Assembly (NCBI RefSeq): GCF_025673445.1 | Contig: NZ_JAOVQN010000001.1 | Coordinates: forward strand, 124,001-188,000 | Length of the DNA stretch: 64,000 nt | Source of the DNA: Ruegeria_B marisflavi | Lineage (GTDB): Bacteria > Pseudomonadota > Alphaproteobacteria > Rhodobacterales > Rhodobacteraceae | Direction: 5' to 3' | Shown here: in pieces, positions 1 through 9,321 of the stretch | How the letters are laid out: every line of letters begins with the position of its first letter | Position numbering within the stretch: position 1 is the first letter of the stretch | Program-made: the position numbers and the translations under genes | The notes under the pieces: generated by a model | What the model saw: the letters and a program-made list of their open reading frames with translations, nothing else | What the model was told of the DNA's origin: nothing | The model's database searches: none

Positions 1-213
1 CATGCGCTGGGGGCGGCCGAGGCTGGTCTGGGCGTTGTGCTCGGCTCCATTCCGCTGGCAAGGGCCGCTCTGGCCAGTGGACGGCTCTACAGGCTGGACC
101 TGCCGGAAATGCCGACCCGTGACGGCTATTGGCTGACCTGGCCAGCGGATCGCCTTGGCGCGCGACGCATGCGAACCCTTGTCGAAAGCTTTCACGCGGC
201 AATTTGCGAGTGA
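1..213 (+). CDS. LysR-family transcriptional regulator, C-terminal fragment
   Basis: The open frame runs in from the left edge and ends at a TGA at 211-213, giving the last 70 residues. The sequence has the feel of the final part of a LysR substrate-binding domain: a stretch ending GLGVVLGSIPLARAAL, then a short segment with SGRLYRL and a final amphipathic helix ending in the stop. The helix-turn-helix is outside the window, so target and effector cannot be judged. LysR proteins are cytoplasmic DNA-binding regulators. The assignment rests on domain-end similarity only. Confidence 0.6.
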   Translation, partial: HALGAAEAGLGVVLGSIPLARAALASGRLYRLDLPEMPTRDGYWLTWPADRLGARRMRTLVESFHAAICE

Positions 214-267
214 TCCGGTCGTGTAGTACGGGCGTAGAAGGATCGCACACCAAACGAAGGATTCGCG

Positions 268-621
268 ATGCTGCCTCGGATTTTTCTTTGCTCGATCCTT
301 TTCGCCGCGCCTGCGGCTGCCGAATATGCCCGGGTCGAGGACGCCCAGAGTTTTCGGGCCCTTGTGGCAGGTAAGACCCTGACCCGGCCGCTTGTCCGGC
401 TCGAGGTCACCACGGATGGAGAGATCAGGGGCACCGGCGCCGCCTGGCCCGTCGAGGGCAATTGGGTTTGGAAAGACGGCTATTTTTGCCGCGATCTGAT
501 CTGGGGCGGCAGCGATCTTGGCTACAACTGCCAGGAGGTTCGCGTGAGCGACGGCAAGATCCGGTTTACGTCTGATCGCGGTGCGGGTGAGTTCGCCGAT
601 TTCCGTCTGCGCCTGGACTGA
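268..621 (+). CDS. small secreted hypothetical protein
   Basis: This encodes 117 residues. The first about 18 residues form a signal peptide (Lys/Arg-poor start, hydrophobic core, AAPAAAE cleavage region), so the mature protein is probably periplasmic. The mature part is a compact beta-rich domain with a Trp/Cys-rich centre around WVWKDGYFCRDLIWGG, followed by a second Cys in the NCQEV segment; the two cysteines could form a disulfide. I do not assign a function. It stands alone, in the gap between the LysR end and the convergent transporter gene at 634. The start is the ATG that gives the signal peptide. Confidence 0.7.
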   Translation: MLPRIFLCSILFAAPAAAEYARVEDAQSFRALVAGKTLTRPLVRLEVTTDGEIRGTGAAWPVEGNWVWKDGYFCRDLIWGGSDLGYNCQEVRVSDGKIRFTSDRGAGEFADFRLRLD

Positions 622-633
622 GGGGTTCAGGTT

Positions 634-1803
634 TCAGGCGCGTCGCCGCAGGCGCAGGGTGATCGCTTGCATGAGACCGCCGATGACCAATCCCCAGACA
701 GCGGCGCTGAGCCCCAATATGGTGATGCCCGACGCGGTGATCAGAAAGGTGACAGCAGCGGCCTGGCGGCAATCGGGTTCTTCCAGCGCGGCCAGCGCCG
801 ATCCGGCAAAGACCCCCAGCAGCGCCACACCTGCCACCGTTCCCAGAACCAGCGTGGGTGCCAGAGCGGCAAATCCGGCAATGACCCCGGCAAAGAGGCC
901 CAGCAGACAGTAGAACAATCCGCCCATCACCGCCGACCAATAGCGCTGGGTCGGGTCCGGGTGGCTCTCTTCGTTGGCGCACATGGCGGCGGTGATCGCG
1001 GCCAGACAGGTGGCCGGAGAGCCGAAGGGCGCGGACAGCACGCTGGCCAGACCGACCCCGGTCACAAGCGGAGCCGGGCGAGGTTGATAGCCATAGGCGC
1101 GCAGCACCGCCAGGCCGGGGACGTTCTGGGTTGCCATGGTCACGATGAAAAGCGGCAGCGCGATATTGGTCAGCGCCTCCAGCGAAAAGACCGGGGTGAC
1201 CCAGACCGGTGCGGCGATCAGCGTCTCGGGCGCGGGAATGTCAAAGCCCGCGTTGACGGTGACGACCAGGGCCCCGGCGATAACAGCAGCGGGCACGGCA
1301 AAGGGGCGGCTGATCTGGCCGATGATGAACCAGGTCAGCAGGATCGGCAGGGCGAGATAAGGGATTTCCGCCAGTGCCTGAAAGGGTCGCAGGCAGAGCG
1401 AGAACAGAACCCCGGCCAGCATGGCCTGGGCAATCGGGCTGGGGATTGAGGCGGTTAACCGGCTGAGCGGGCGCCACCAGGCCGCGATCACCGTCAGCGC
1501 TCCGGCCATGATAAACCCGGCCACGGCGCCGCCGAACCCATCCTCGGGCATCGCCGAGACCGCCAGCAATGCGGCGCCCGGCGTCGACCAGGCGACAGAG
1601 GCGGGTGCCTTTGTACACAGGCTCAGAACCATTCCGGTAAGGCCCATGGAAAGCGCCGCGAACATCAGTCCCGAGGCGGCTTGCGCCGGATTGGCGCCAA
1701 CACCCGCCAGACCCTGCAATACGATGGGAAAAGAGCTGAAGAACCCGACGATGGCCACGACAAGGCCGGTCGAGACAGTTTGCAGGGGCGGTCTCGCGGT
1801 CAT
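634..1803 (-). CDS. benE: BenE-family benzoate/H+ symporter-like transporter
   Basis: This is a 389-residue integral inner-membrane protein made almost wholly of hydrophobic segments, about 12 predicted helices. It shows the BenE signatures: an N-terminal GFFSSFPIVLQGL helix, a central FGSPATCLAAITAA segment and a short basic C-terminus. Length matches the family (about 390). BenE proteins import aromatic acids such as benzoate with protons, but substrate varies and no aromatic-degradation genes are visible here. The neighbouring LysR fragment could be its regulator, though the two are not divergent neighbours. The gene symbol reflects family, not proven substrate. Confidence 0.85.
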   Translation of the reverse strand: MTARPPLQTVSTGLVVAIVGFFSSFPIVLQGLAGVGANPAQAASGLMFAALSMGLTGMVLSLCTKAPASVAWSTPGAALLAVSAMPEDGFGGAVAGFIMAGALTVIAAWWRPLSRLTASIPSPIAQAMLAGVLFSLCLRPFQALAEIPYLALPILLTWFIIGQISRPFAVPAAVIAGALVVTVNAGFDIPAPETLIAAPVWVTPVFSLEALTNIALPLFIVTMATQNVPGLAVLRAYGYQPRPAPLVTGVGLASVLSAPFGSPATCLAAITAAMCANEESHPDPTQRYWSAVMGGLFYCLLGLFAGVIAGFAALAPTLVLGTVAGVALLGVFAGSALAALEEPDCRQAAAVTFLITASGITILGLSAAVWGLVIGGLMQAITLRLRRRA

Positions 1804-1890
1804 GGAAACTCTCTGTCGCCCCTGGGGCTAATCACGCTTTGCGGCAGAGAGTGCGGTGTCGGGCGCCCGGTTGCAACCGGAACGCGACGG

Positions 1891-2073
1891 TCAGAAGTCG
1901 ATGGCGATGCCCTTTTTCTCCCAGTCGCCATAACGGGCCGGGTCCGGCCCGTCGCGCCCGCCCAGTTCCTTGGGCAGCGGCTTGGCCTCGGCTTCGGCCT
2001 TGCGTCGGCGTTCCTCGGCCTCGGCGAGGGCGCGTTGGGCGGCGGGGGGCAGGTCTGTGCGCGGCTCGCTCAT
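1891..2073 (-). CDS. DUF1674 protein, SDHAF4-type succinate dehydrogenase assembly factor
   Basis: A 60-residue protein with a charged, Ala/Glu/Lys-rich N-terminal helix and the conserved DUF1674 tail, containing KELGGRDGPDPARYGDWE and ending in KGIAIDF. The eukaryotic homologue SDHAF4/Sdh8 binds flavinylated SdhA and helps assemble complex II; bacterial members are presumed to act similarly in the cytoplasm. It is divergent from rsmB, with 94 bp between the two start codons. The high similarity of the tail makes the family call firm; the bacterial role is inferred. Confidence 0.88.
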   Translation of the reverse strand: MSEPRTDLPPAAQRALAEAEERRRKAEAEAKPLPKELGGRDGPDPARYGDWEKKGIAIDF

Positions 2074-2167
2074 GGCTTTGCTGTTCCTTTCGGTCTGGTA
2101 TCCTGATACACGCCCGCGTCCGCCCTTGGCAATGCGGGCGGATGGTCACAACCGGACGAGGCACCCC

Positions 2168-3439
2168 ATGGCGGACAGCGCGACCCAGGCGCGGCAAAGC
2201 GCGATCTATCTGCTCGACCAGATATTGGGCGAGGGACGGCTGTTGTCCGAATGCCTCGGCGCCGGTGCACTGGACCGTCTGCCGCCCGAGGAACGCGCCC
2301 GCGCCCAGCGGCTGACGCTTGACACGCTGCGCGGGTTGGAACGTGCCGATCGGTTGCTGAAACCGCACCTGCAAAAGGCGCCGCCGCTGACCGTGCGCAA
2401 TGCGCTGCGGTTGGGGACAGTGGAGCTGGCGCATGGCGAAGCCGCCCATGGGGTGGTGCATTCCATGGTCGAAATTATCGGTCGCTCGCGTCGACACGGG
2501 CGGCTCAAGGGGCTGGTCAACGCAGTGCTGCGCAAGGTGGCCGCTGACGCGCCCAATGCGTGGGGTCGGCTCCGGGTGCCGCGCCTGCCGCGCTGGCTGC
2601 GCGATCCGCTGGTACAGGCCTGGGGTGCGCCTGCCGTCGCGGCGATGGAGGCGGCGCATTTCGCGGGCGCGCCGCTCGACCTGACGCTTAAAACCGGGGC
2701 GCCCGCACCGGGCGGAGAGGTGCTGCCGACCGGTTCGGTGCGCCTGCATGATGCGGGACAGGTCTCGGCCCTGCCGGGCTTTGCCGCCGGGGACTGGTGG
2801 GTGCAGGATACCGCCGCCGCGCTGCCGGTACGGCTGCTGGCTCCGCAACCGGGCGAGACCGTGCTGGACTTGTGTGCCGCGCCAGGGGGCAAGACGATGC
2901 AACTGGCCGCCGCAGGGGCGCGGGTCACCGCGCTTGATATCTCCGAAGGCCGGATGGCTCGCGTGCGCGAGAACCTTGCCCGCACCGGGCTGAGCGCCGA
3001 AACGGTGGTGGGCGATGCGCTGGAGCAGGGCGGCCAGTACGACGCGGTGCTTCTGGACGCGCCTTGTTCGGCGACCGGCACCATCCGGCGCCACCCCGAC
3101 CTGCCGCTGGCCAAGGACGGTTCCGAATTCGGCGCGCTGATCGAGTTGCAGGCGCAGATGATCGCCCATGCCTGGACCCTGGTGAAACCCGGCGGGCGCA
3201 TGGTGTTCTGTACCTGCTCGCTGTTGCCGGACGAGGGCGAGGTGCAGGTTGAAGAGTCGCTGACGCTCTATCCCGATATGGCCGTTGACCGCGCCGCGCT
3301 GGACCTGCCCGGTATCGACCCGGCCTGGATCACAGAGGAAGGCGGCCTGCGCCTGCGCCCTGATTTTTGGCCCGAACGTGGTGGGATGGACGGGTTCTAC
3401 ATGGCGCTCCTGCGCAAGGTGGCCGATCGGCTGGAATAA
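2168..3439 (+). CDS. rsmB: RsmB-family 16S rRNA (cytosine-C5) methyltransferase
   Basis: A 423-residue SAM-dependent RNA m5C methyltransferase. The N-terminal about 130 residues form a NusB-like RNA-binding domain (LLDQILGEGRLL, NAVLRKV); the C-terminal half is the Rossmann methyltransferase. SAM-binding motif I is VLDLCAAPGGKT, the motif with the first cysteine is DAPCSATGTIRRHPDL and the catalytic/release cysteine lies in FCTCSLLPDEGE. RsmB methylates C967 of 16S rRNA in E. coli. The ATG at 2168 is chosen because the NusB-like domain begins there; the frame stays open about 200 bp upstream but that part is antisense to the DUF1674 gene. Likely first gene of a run towards purH. Confidence 0.9.
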   Translation: MADSATQARQSAIYLLDQILGEGRLLSECLGAGALDRLPPEERARAQRLTLDTLRGLERADRLLKPHLQKAPPLTVRNALRLGTVELAHGEAAHGVVHSMVEIIGRSRRHGRLKGLVNAVLRKVAADAPNAWGRLRVPRLPRWLRDPLVQAWGAPAVAAMEAAHFAGAPLDLTLKTGAPAPGGEVLPTGSVRLHDAGQVSALPGFAAGDWWVQDTAAALPVRLLAPQPGETVLDLCAAPGGKTMQLAAAGARVTALDISEGRMARVRENLARTGLSAETVVGDALEQGGQYDAVLLDAPCSATGTIRRHPDLPLAKDGSEFGALIELQAQMIAHAWTLVKPGGRMVFCTCSLLPDEGEVQVEESLTLYPDMAVDRAALDLPGIDPAWITEEGGLRLRPDFWPERGGMDGFYMALLRKVADRLE

Positions 3440-3508
3440 CCGGTGACTCGCGGCGACTGTGTCGCTATCCTCTGCTGCAAACGCCAAAGAGCGTGAGAGG
3501 CAGAGCGT

Positions 3509-5248
3509 ATGTCCGGGTCGCATAAAATCGCAAACGGATGGACACGGTTCCAGAACCGTCTTTATGCGCGCCTGAGCCAGAGACAGAAATCGGTGCGCGG
3601 CTTTGTTTCGCAGCCCGAACCCCGCACAGTTGGGTCCTTTGCTCGTGGTCGGCAGCTTGTGGCGGGCAATCTCCTGTTTGCAGGCTATCTTGTCGAATCG
3701 CCGACCATCAGCCTGTGGGAGGTCGCGGCTCCAAACGCTGCTTTTGAGGACGAAAGGCAAGGGTTTGCCTGGCTTGACGATCTGGCCGCTGTTGGTGATG
3801 CCCGCGCCCGCGAGAAAGCGCAGAACTGGCTGTGGGACTGGATCGAAATGCACGGGAGGGGCCGTGGCCCCGGGTGGAGTCCGGAACTTGCCGGGCGGCG
3901 CGTCATCCGCTGGATCAACCACGCCCTGTTCCTGTTGCGCGGCGCCGAACCGGAACAAAGCCGGGCATTCTTTCGGTCTTTGGCACAGCAGACATGGTTT
4001 CTGTCAAAACGCTGGTCGGTCGCGAAACCGGGACTCTGCCGGTTCGAAGCGCTCACCGGGCTGATCTACTCGGGTCTGGCTCTGGAAGGGCTGGAAGAAT
4101 GGGCGGACCCTGCGGTGCGGGCGTTGGCCCGCGATTGCGAAAGCCAGATCGACAAGGAAGGCGGTCTGCCGACCCGAAACCCCGAAGAACTCCTCGAAGT
4201 GTTCACCTTGCTCAACTGGGCGGCTGCCGCGTTGCACGAGGCCGGGCGGGGTGCGCCGCACGCCCATACTTCGGCGATAGAGCGGATTGCACCGACCCTG
4301 CGGGCGTTGCGCCATGCTGATGGGCAGTTGGCACGGTTTCATGGGGGCGGTCGCGGTCTGGAAGGGCGACTTGATCACGCCTTGGCGGCCAGCGGTGTCA
4401 AACCCACTCATGCCGAGGGCCTGTCGATGGGTTATGCCAGATTGTCGGCGGGACGGACCAGTGTGATCATCGACGCCAGCCCACCGCCACGTGGCGAGGC
4501 GTCATACAATGCCCATGCATCCACGTTGGCTTTCGAACTCACATCGGGTCGCAGACCGCTGATTGTGAATTGTGGGTCCGGTTCCAGTTTTGGTCGGGAA
4601 TGGCGCCGCGCCGGGCGGGCGACGCCATCGCACTCGACCCTGTGCCTGGACGGGTACTCAAGCGCCAGGCTGGATGACCCCGAAAAGAACTCAGAGCGCG
4701 AAGCACTAATAGACGGCCCGACGCAGGTACCGGTGGAACACTCCGAAGTGACGGATTCGTCTCGTTTTCAAGGAGGGCATGACGGGTTTGTTCGTGTCTA
4801 TGGCCTGACCCATGCACGTACGCTGGACCTGAGCCATGACGGGCGTAGCTTGACTGGTGAGGACATGCTGCTGGCCATGGACGATGGTGCTAAGCGGCGC
4901 TTTGACAAAGCGATGGATGCTTCCGTTTTATCCGGTGTGGGATTCGATATTCGGCTGCATTTGCATCCCGAAGTTGATGCAGCGGTGGATTTGGGTGGCA
5001 CGGCGGTTTCGATGGCTTTGAAAAGCGGTGAGATTTGGGTTTTTCGTCATGACGGCAAACATAAATTGTCTTTGGAACCAAGTGTTTACCTTGAAAAAAC
5101 CCGCCTGAAGCCGCGCGCGACAAAACAGATCGTTCTATCCGGGCGCGCAATGGAGTATGCGACCCGCATCCGGTGGACGCTGAGCAAGGCGCAGGACACC
5201 GCGATTGCCATTCGCGACCTGAACCGGGACGAACCCGAATTCGACTGA
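3509..5248 (+). CDS. heparinase II/III family protein
   Basis: A 579-residue protein with an N-terminal alpha-helical toroid-like region (about 30-280, rich in Trp and Leu) and a C-terminal heparinase II/III beta-sandwich domain (about 300-540), recognised from the segment YNAHASTLAFELTSGRRPL and GSGSSFGREWRRAGRATPSH. No signal peptide is visible, unlike secreted polysaccharide lyases. Its position between rsmB and purH is a common arrangement in alphaproteobacteria, suggesting a housekeeping envelope role rather than uptake of algal polymers. The substrate is unknown. The 69 bp gap before it and 22 bp gap after it fit cotranscription with purH. Confidence 0.85.
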   Translation: MSGSHKIANGWTRFQNRLYARLSQRQKSVRGFVSQPEPRTVGSFARGRQLVAGNLLFAGYLVESPTISLWEVAAPNAAFEDERQGFAWLDDLAAVGDARAREKAQNWLWDWIEMHGRGRGPGWSPELAGRRVIRWINHALFLLRGAEPEQSRAFFRSLAQQTWFLSKRWSVAKPGLCRFEALTGLIYSGLALEGLEEWADPAVRALARDCESQIDKEGGLPTRNPEELLEVFTLLNWAAAALHEAGRGAPHAHTSAIERIAPTLRALRHADGQLARFHGGGRGLEGRLDHALAASGVKPTHAEGLSMGYARLSAGRTSVIIDASPPPRGEASYNAHASTLAFELTSGRRPLIVNCGSGSSFGREWRRAGRATPSHSTLCLDGYSSARLDDPEKNSEREALIDGPTQVPVEHSEVTDSSRFQGGHDGFVRVYGLTHARTLDLSHDGRSLTGEDMLLAMDDGAKRRFDKAMDASVLSGVGFDIRLHLHPEVDAAVDLGGTAVSMALKSGEIWVFRHDGKHKLSLEPSVYLEKTRLKPRATKQIVLSGRAMEYATRIRWTLSKAQDTAIAIRDLNRDEPEFD

Positions 5249-5270
5249 TCCGCATAAGGACCCCGAGCAA

Positions 5271-6860
5271 ATGACCGACCTTTCTCCCGTGCGCCGCGCG
5301 CTTCTTTCCGTTTCCGACAAGACCGGACTGATCGAGCTGGGTCTGGCCCTCTCCGAGCGCGGGGTCGAGCTGCTGTCGACGGGTGGCACTGCCAAGGCGC
5401 TGCGCGACGCGGGCCTGATGGTGCGCGACGTGGCCGAGGTGACCGGTTTCCCCGAGATGATGGATGGCCGGGTCAAGACATTGCACCCGATGGTGCATGG
5501 CGGCCTGCTGGCGCTGCGCGACAATGCCGAGCACGTAGCGGCGATGGAGCAGCACGGTATCGCGGGCATCGACCTGCTGGTCGTAAACCTTTATCCGTTC
5601 GAGGCGACCGTGGCCAAGGGTGCCGCCTATGACGACTGTATCGAGAACATCGACATTGGCGGCCCGGCGATGATCCGTGCGGCGTCCAAGAACCACGCCT
5701 TTGTCAACGTGGTGGTGGATGTCGCGGATTATGACGCATTGCTGGCCGAGATGGCGGCCAATGACGGCCAGACCTCTTATGCCTTCCGCCAGCGGCTGGC
5801 GCAGACGGCCTATGCCCGCACCGCTGCCTATGACGCCGCCGTCAGCAACTGGATGGCCGGTCAACTGGCGCTCGAGGCCCCCCGCCGCCGCGCCTTTGCC
5901 GGCGAGCTGAAACAGACCCTGCGTTATGGCGAGAACAGCCACCAGCAGGCCTCGTTTTATACCGACGGCTCGAACCGTCCGGGTGTAGCTACCGCGCGCC
6001 AGCTTCAGGGTAAGGAGTTGAGCTACAACAACATCAACGACACCGATGCGGCGTTCGAACTGGTGGCCGAGTTTGCGCCCGAGAATGGTCCGGCCTGTGC
6101 GATCATCAAGCACGCCAACCCCTGTGGCGTGGCGCTAGGGGCCACACTGTCCGAGGCCTATCAGAAAGCGTTTGACTGCGACCGCACCAGCGCCTTTGGC
6201 GGGATCGTGGCGCTGAATCAGCCGCTGGACGCAGAAACCGCTGGTAAGATCGTCGAGATATTCACCGAGGTGGTAATCGCCCCCGGCGCATCCGACGAGG
6301 CTATTGCGGTCTTTGCTGCCAAGAAGAATCTGCGCCTGTTGTTGACCGACGGCCTGCCAGATCCGCGCCAGCCCATTGTGGCGATCAAACAGGTCGCTGG
6401 CGGTATGCTGGTGCAGGACAAGGATGTGGGCCATGTCGACCTGGCTGACCTCAAGGTGGTGACCAAAAAGGTCCCGACCAAGGCCCAGATGGCCGATCTG
6501 CTCTTTGCCTGGAAGGTTGGCAAGCACGTCAAGTCGAACGCGATCGTCTACGTCAAGGATCGTGCCACCGTGGGCGTCGGCGCGGGTCAGATGAGCCGAC
6601 TCGACAGCGCCAATGTGGCCGCTGCCAAGGCGCAGCGCATGGCAACTGAGCTGGGCCTGACTGACAGCCCGGCAAAGGGCTGCGCGGTGGCCTCGGACGC
6701 GTTTTTTCCGTTCCCCGATGGTCTGTTGGAAGCGGCGGCGGCCGGTGGCGCCTGTGTGATCCAGCCCGGCGGTTCGATGCGCGATGACGAGGTGATCAAG
6801 GCGGCCGACGAGGCCGGACTGGCCATGGTGTTCACCGGCATGCGACATTTCCGGCACTGA
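5271..6860 (+). CDS. purH: bifunctional AICAR formyltransferase / IMP cyclohydrolase
   Basis: A 529-residue enzyme catalysing the last two steps of de novo IMP synthesis. The N-terminal MGS-like IMP cyclohydrolase domain (about 1-200) starts RRALLSVSDKTGLIELG and contains KTLHPMVHGG; the C-terminal AICAR transformylase domain contains LRYGENSHQQASFY, the catalytic region KHANPCGVALG and the end segment with FTGMRHFRH. Length matches the family. Cytoplasmic. The stop overlaps the start of lspA by one base (TGATG), so the two are translationally coupled. Confidence 0.97.
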   Translation: MTDLSPVRRALLSVSDKTGLIELGLALSERGVELLSTGGTAKALRDAGLMVRDVAEVTGFPEMMDGRVKTLHPMVHGGLLALRDNAEHVAAMEQHGIAGIDLLVVNLYPFEATVAKGAAYDDCIENIDIGGPAMIRAASKNHAFVNVVVDVADYDALLAEMAANDGQTSYAFRQRLAQTAYARTAAYDAAVSNWMAGQLALEAPRRRAFAGELKQTLRYGENSHQQASFYTDGSNRPGVATARQLQGKELSYNNINDTDAAFELVAEFAPENGPACAIIKHANPCGVALGATLSEAYQKAFDCDRTSAFGGIVALNQPLDAETAGKIVEIFTEVVIAPGASDEAIAVFAAKKNLRLLLTDGLPDPRQPIVAIKQVAGGMLVQDKDVGHVDLADLKVVTKKVPTKAQMADLLFAWKVGKHVKSNAIVYVKDRATVGVGAGQMSRLDSANVAAAKAQRMATELGLTDSPAKGCAVASDAFFPFPDGLLEAAAAGGACVIQPGGSMRDDEVIKAADEAGLAMVFTGMRHFRH

Positions 6861-7333
6861 TGCGGATGCGTTCGCTTTTCTGGGCCGGGTTCTGGGCCTT
6901 TCTGCTGGATCAGGCCAGCAAGTACCTTGTCATCTACGTCATGGACGTGGCGCATCGCGGCAATATCGACGTGCTGCCGCCCCTGCTGCGGTTCCGTTAT
7001 GGCGAGAACCGGGGCATCAATTTCGGCCTGTTTCAGGGCGAAAGCGATGCATCCCGATGGGCGCTGATTGTCCTGTCCCTGGTGATCTGCGCCGTGGTGT
7101 TGATTTGGCTGTCGCGCGGAAAGCCGTCGCGTCTGATGATGATCAGTGGCGGTCTGCTGATTGGCGGTGCGCTCGGAAACGTGGTTGACCGGCTGCTTTA
7201 TGGATATGTGCTCGATTTTCTCAACATGTCCTGTTGCGGGATCGACAATCCGTTCGTCTTTAACGTGGCCGATATCTTTATCTTTGCGGGAGCGGCGGGC
7301 CTGATCCTGCTGGATGGTAAAAAGCCCTCGTGA
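6860..7333 (+). CDS. lspA: lipoprotein signal peptidase (signal peptidase II)
   Basis: A 157-residue inner-membrane aspartyl protease that removes the signal peptide of diacylglyceryl-modified prolipoproteins. Four transmembrane helices are visible. Conserved motifs include DQASKYLVI in helix 1, RYGENRGINFGLF in the first periplasmic loop, GGALGNVVDRLLYGYVLDF with the first catalytic Asp, and FNVADIFIFAG with the second. The start ATG shares a base with the purH stop. The gene just downstream encodes a lipoprotein with a lipobox, which is a likely substrate. Confidence 0.96.
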   Translation: MRMRSLFWAGFWAFLLDQASKYLVIYVMDVAHRGNIDVLPPLLRFRYGENRGINFGLFQGESDASRWALIVLSLVICAVVLIWLSRGKPSRLMMISGGLLIGGALGNVVDRLLYGYVLDFLNMSCCGIDNPFVFNVADIFIFAGAAGLILLDGKKPS

Positions 7334-7383
7334 CGGGCGCGGGGATATGCGATAAAACCCCACGAAACAGGCAGGAGTTGACC

Positions 7384-7902
7384 ATGCGCGCGCCGCTGGC
7401 TTTGATCATGATCGCTACCGCAGTTGCGGTTTCGGGCTGCTCGAGCAAGGGCCTGCGCGATATCCGTCCGCAGGGTTCGGGCCCCGACGAATTTGGCGTG
7501 CTGCCGGTAAAGCCCTTGACGCAACCCAAGGATTACGCGGTCTTGCCCGCCCCCACACCGGGCGGTGCCAACCTGACCGATCCGAATCCGCTGGGTGATG
7601 CGGTAGCGGCACTGGGCGGCAAGGAATCGGCCTTGGTGCCGGGGCAGGGCGTTCCGTCCTCCGATCAGGCGCTGATTGCCGCATCCGGCCGCTATGGCGT
7701 TCCGGCCAATACCCGCGTGGCGCTGGCCGAGGAAGACGCGGCCTTCCGCAAGCGTCAGGGGCGTTGGACGCGTCTGCGCCTGTTCCCGGTCGACCGGTAT
7801 GAACAGGCCTATCGCAAAAACGCAATCAACCCGTTCGACCAGACCGAGGCGTTCCGCCGCGCAGGCGCAGCGACGCCATCGGCGCCGCCCGAGGATGAAT
7901 AA
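7384..7902 (+). CDS. DUF3035 lipoprotein, BamF-type outer-membrane assembly subunit
   Basis: A 172-residue lipoprotein. The signal peptide has a lipobox ending VAVSGC with the lipidated Cys near residue 19, followed by SSKG. The mature part has proline-rich linkers (PAPTPGG, DPNPLGD) and a C-terminal segment containing GRYGVPANTRVALAEED and RQGRWTRLRLFPVDRYEQAYR, typical of DUF3035. In Caulobacter a member (BamF) copurifies with the BAM outer-membrane protein insertion complex, so an outer-membrane location facing the periplasm is likely. The ATG at 7384 is chosen since it begins directly at the signal peptide and follows a GGAG-type site (caggagttgacc). An earlier in-frame start would put a charged extension before the signal. 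Confidence 0.82.
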   Translation: MRAPLALIMIATAVAVSGCSSKGLRDIRPQGSGPDEFGVLPVKPLTQPKDYAVLPAPTPGGANLTDPNPLGDAVAALGGKESALVPGQGVPSSDQALIAASGRYGVPANTRVALAEEDAAFRKRQGRWTRLRLFPVDRYEQAYRKNAINPFDQTEAFRRAGAATPSAPPEDE

Positions 7903-7980
7903 TCCTTAATTTTGCGTCAGCGCGTCTTGAACACCGCCGGACCTGCCGTACGTTGACGGACAACGACATGGAGGATGCGC

Positions 7981-9321
7981 ATGGCCCGGGCTCTTGCTCT
8001 TGCCGCCGCCCTGTTTGCCGCGCCTCATCTTGGTGTGGCCGAAGGGCAGGAGACAGTCACGACCTTTACTTTGGAAAACGGCATGGATGTCGTGGTGATC
8101 GAGGATCACCGCGCCCCCGTGGTGCAGCACATGGTCTGGTATCGGGCCGGATCAGCAGACGAACCGGTGGGATCATCCGGCGTGGCGCATTTCCTCGAAC
8201 ACCTGCTGTTCAAGGCCACGGATAAGCTTGAAGCCGGCGAGTTGTCGGCCACCGTTGCTGCCAATGGCGGGACCGACAACGCATTCACCTCGTACGACTA
8301 CACCGCATATTTTCAGCGCGTCGCCGCCGACCGGCTGGAGCTGATGATGCGGATGGAGTCGGACCGGATGCGCAACATCCGCCTGACCGAGCGCGATATC
8401 GTGACCGAACGTGACGTGATCCTGGAAGAGCGAAATCAGCGGACCGAGAACAATCCGCGTTCCTTGTTCGGTGAGCAGATGGATGCGGCGCAATTCCTCA
8501 ACCATCGCTATGGCGTTCCGGTGATCGGCTGGAGACACGAGATGGAAACGCTCGACATGGACGATGCGCTGTCCTTCTACCGCACCTATTACACACCGAA
8601 TAACGCCATCCTTGTGGTGACCGGCGATGTGGAGCCTGAGGCGGTGCGCGAACTGGCCGAGACCTACTACGGGGTGATTCCGGCCAACCCTGACTTGCCG
8701 GAACGGTTCAGAACGCAGGAGCCGCCGCAGACGGCGGCGCGCAGGCTGACCTTCAAGGATGCCCGCGTGGCCCAGCCTTATGTGCATCGGTCCTATCTTG
8801 CGCCCGAGCGTGACAGTGGAAAGCAGGAAACCGCAGCCGCCCTGTTTTTGCTGGCAAAGCTGCTGGGTGGCGGTAACACGTCCTATCTGAACGAAAAGCT
8901 CCAGTTCGACAGCCAGACAGCGATCTATACCGGTGCTTTCTATGGCGCCATGTCGCTTGACGATACAACCTTTGACTTGATCGTGGTTCCGGCGCAGGGC
9001 GTATCCCTGCAAGAGGCCGAAGACGCGATGGACAAGACGCTTGCCGATTTCATCGCCGAAGGTGTCGATCAGGCCGATCTGGATCGTATCAAGATGCAGT
9101 TGCGGGCCGCGCTCATTTATGAACGCGACAATGTCGACGGGATCGGGAACCGGTATGGGGCGGCGCTTGCCAGCGGTCTGACGGTCGAGGATGTGCAGGC
9201 ATGGCCCGAAATTCTGCAAGCCGTGACCGGTGAAGAGATCGTCGCCGCAGCGCGGCAAGTGCTGAAACCCGAGGCATCGGTGACCGGCTGGCTGATGAAT
9301 GACGCGGAGGTGACGCAATGA
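7981..9321 (+). CDS. M16 family zinc metalloprotease, catalytic subunit
   Basis: A 446-residue periplasmic or exported peptidase with an N-terminal signal peptide (hydrophobic Ala/Leu core ending GVAEGQ). The inverted zinc motif HFLEH (HxxEH) is followed about 75 residues on by the third ligand Glu in the RDVILEERNQ segment, so this is the active partner of the pair. The second half is the inactive M16 repeat with the RxxxY-type region. The GAGG at 7971-7974 sits six bases before the ATG at 7981, which I prefer over an in-frame ATG at 7975 that abuts the same site. The last four bases overlap the next M16 gene (ATGA). Confidence 0.92.
   Translation: MARALALAAALFAAPHLGVAEGQETVTTFTLENGMDVVVIEDHRAPVVQHMVWYRAGSADEPVGSSGVAHFLEHLLFKATDKLEAGELSATVAANGGTDNAFTSYDYTAYFQRVAADRLELMMRMESDRMRNIRLTERDIVTERDVILEERNQRTENNPRSLFGEQMDAAQFLNHRYGVPVIGWRHEMETLDMDDALSFYRTYYTPNNAILVVTGDVEPEAVRELAETYYGVIPANPDLPERFRTQEPPQTAARRLTFKDARVAQPYVHRSYLAPERDSGKQETAAALFLLAKLLGGGNTSYLNEKLQFDSQTAIYTGAFYGAMSLDDTTFDLIVVPAQGVSLQEAEDAMDKTLADFIAEGVDQADLDRIKMQLRAALIYERDNVDGIGNRYGAALASGLTVEDVQAWPEILQAVTGEEIVAAARQVLKPEASVTGWLMNDAEVTQ

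Noticed and set aside
1832..3958. A 708-codon minus-strand frame across rsmB
   Set aside because: Low-complexity Arg/Pro/Gln product and the opposite strand encodes a clear rRNA methyltransferase.
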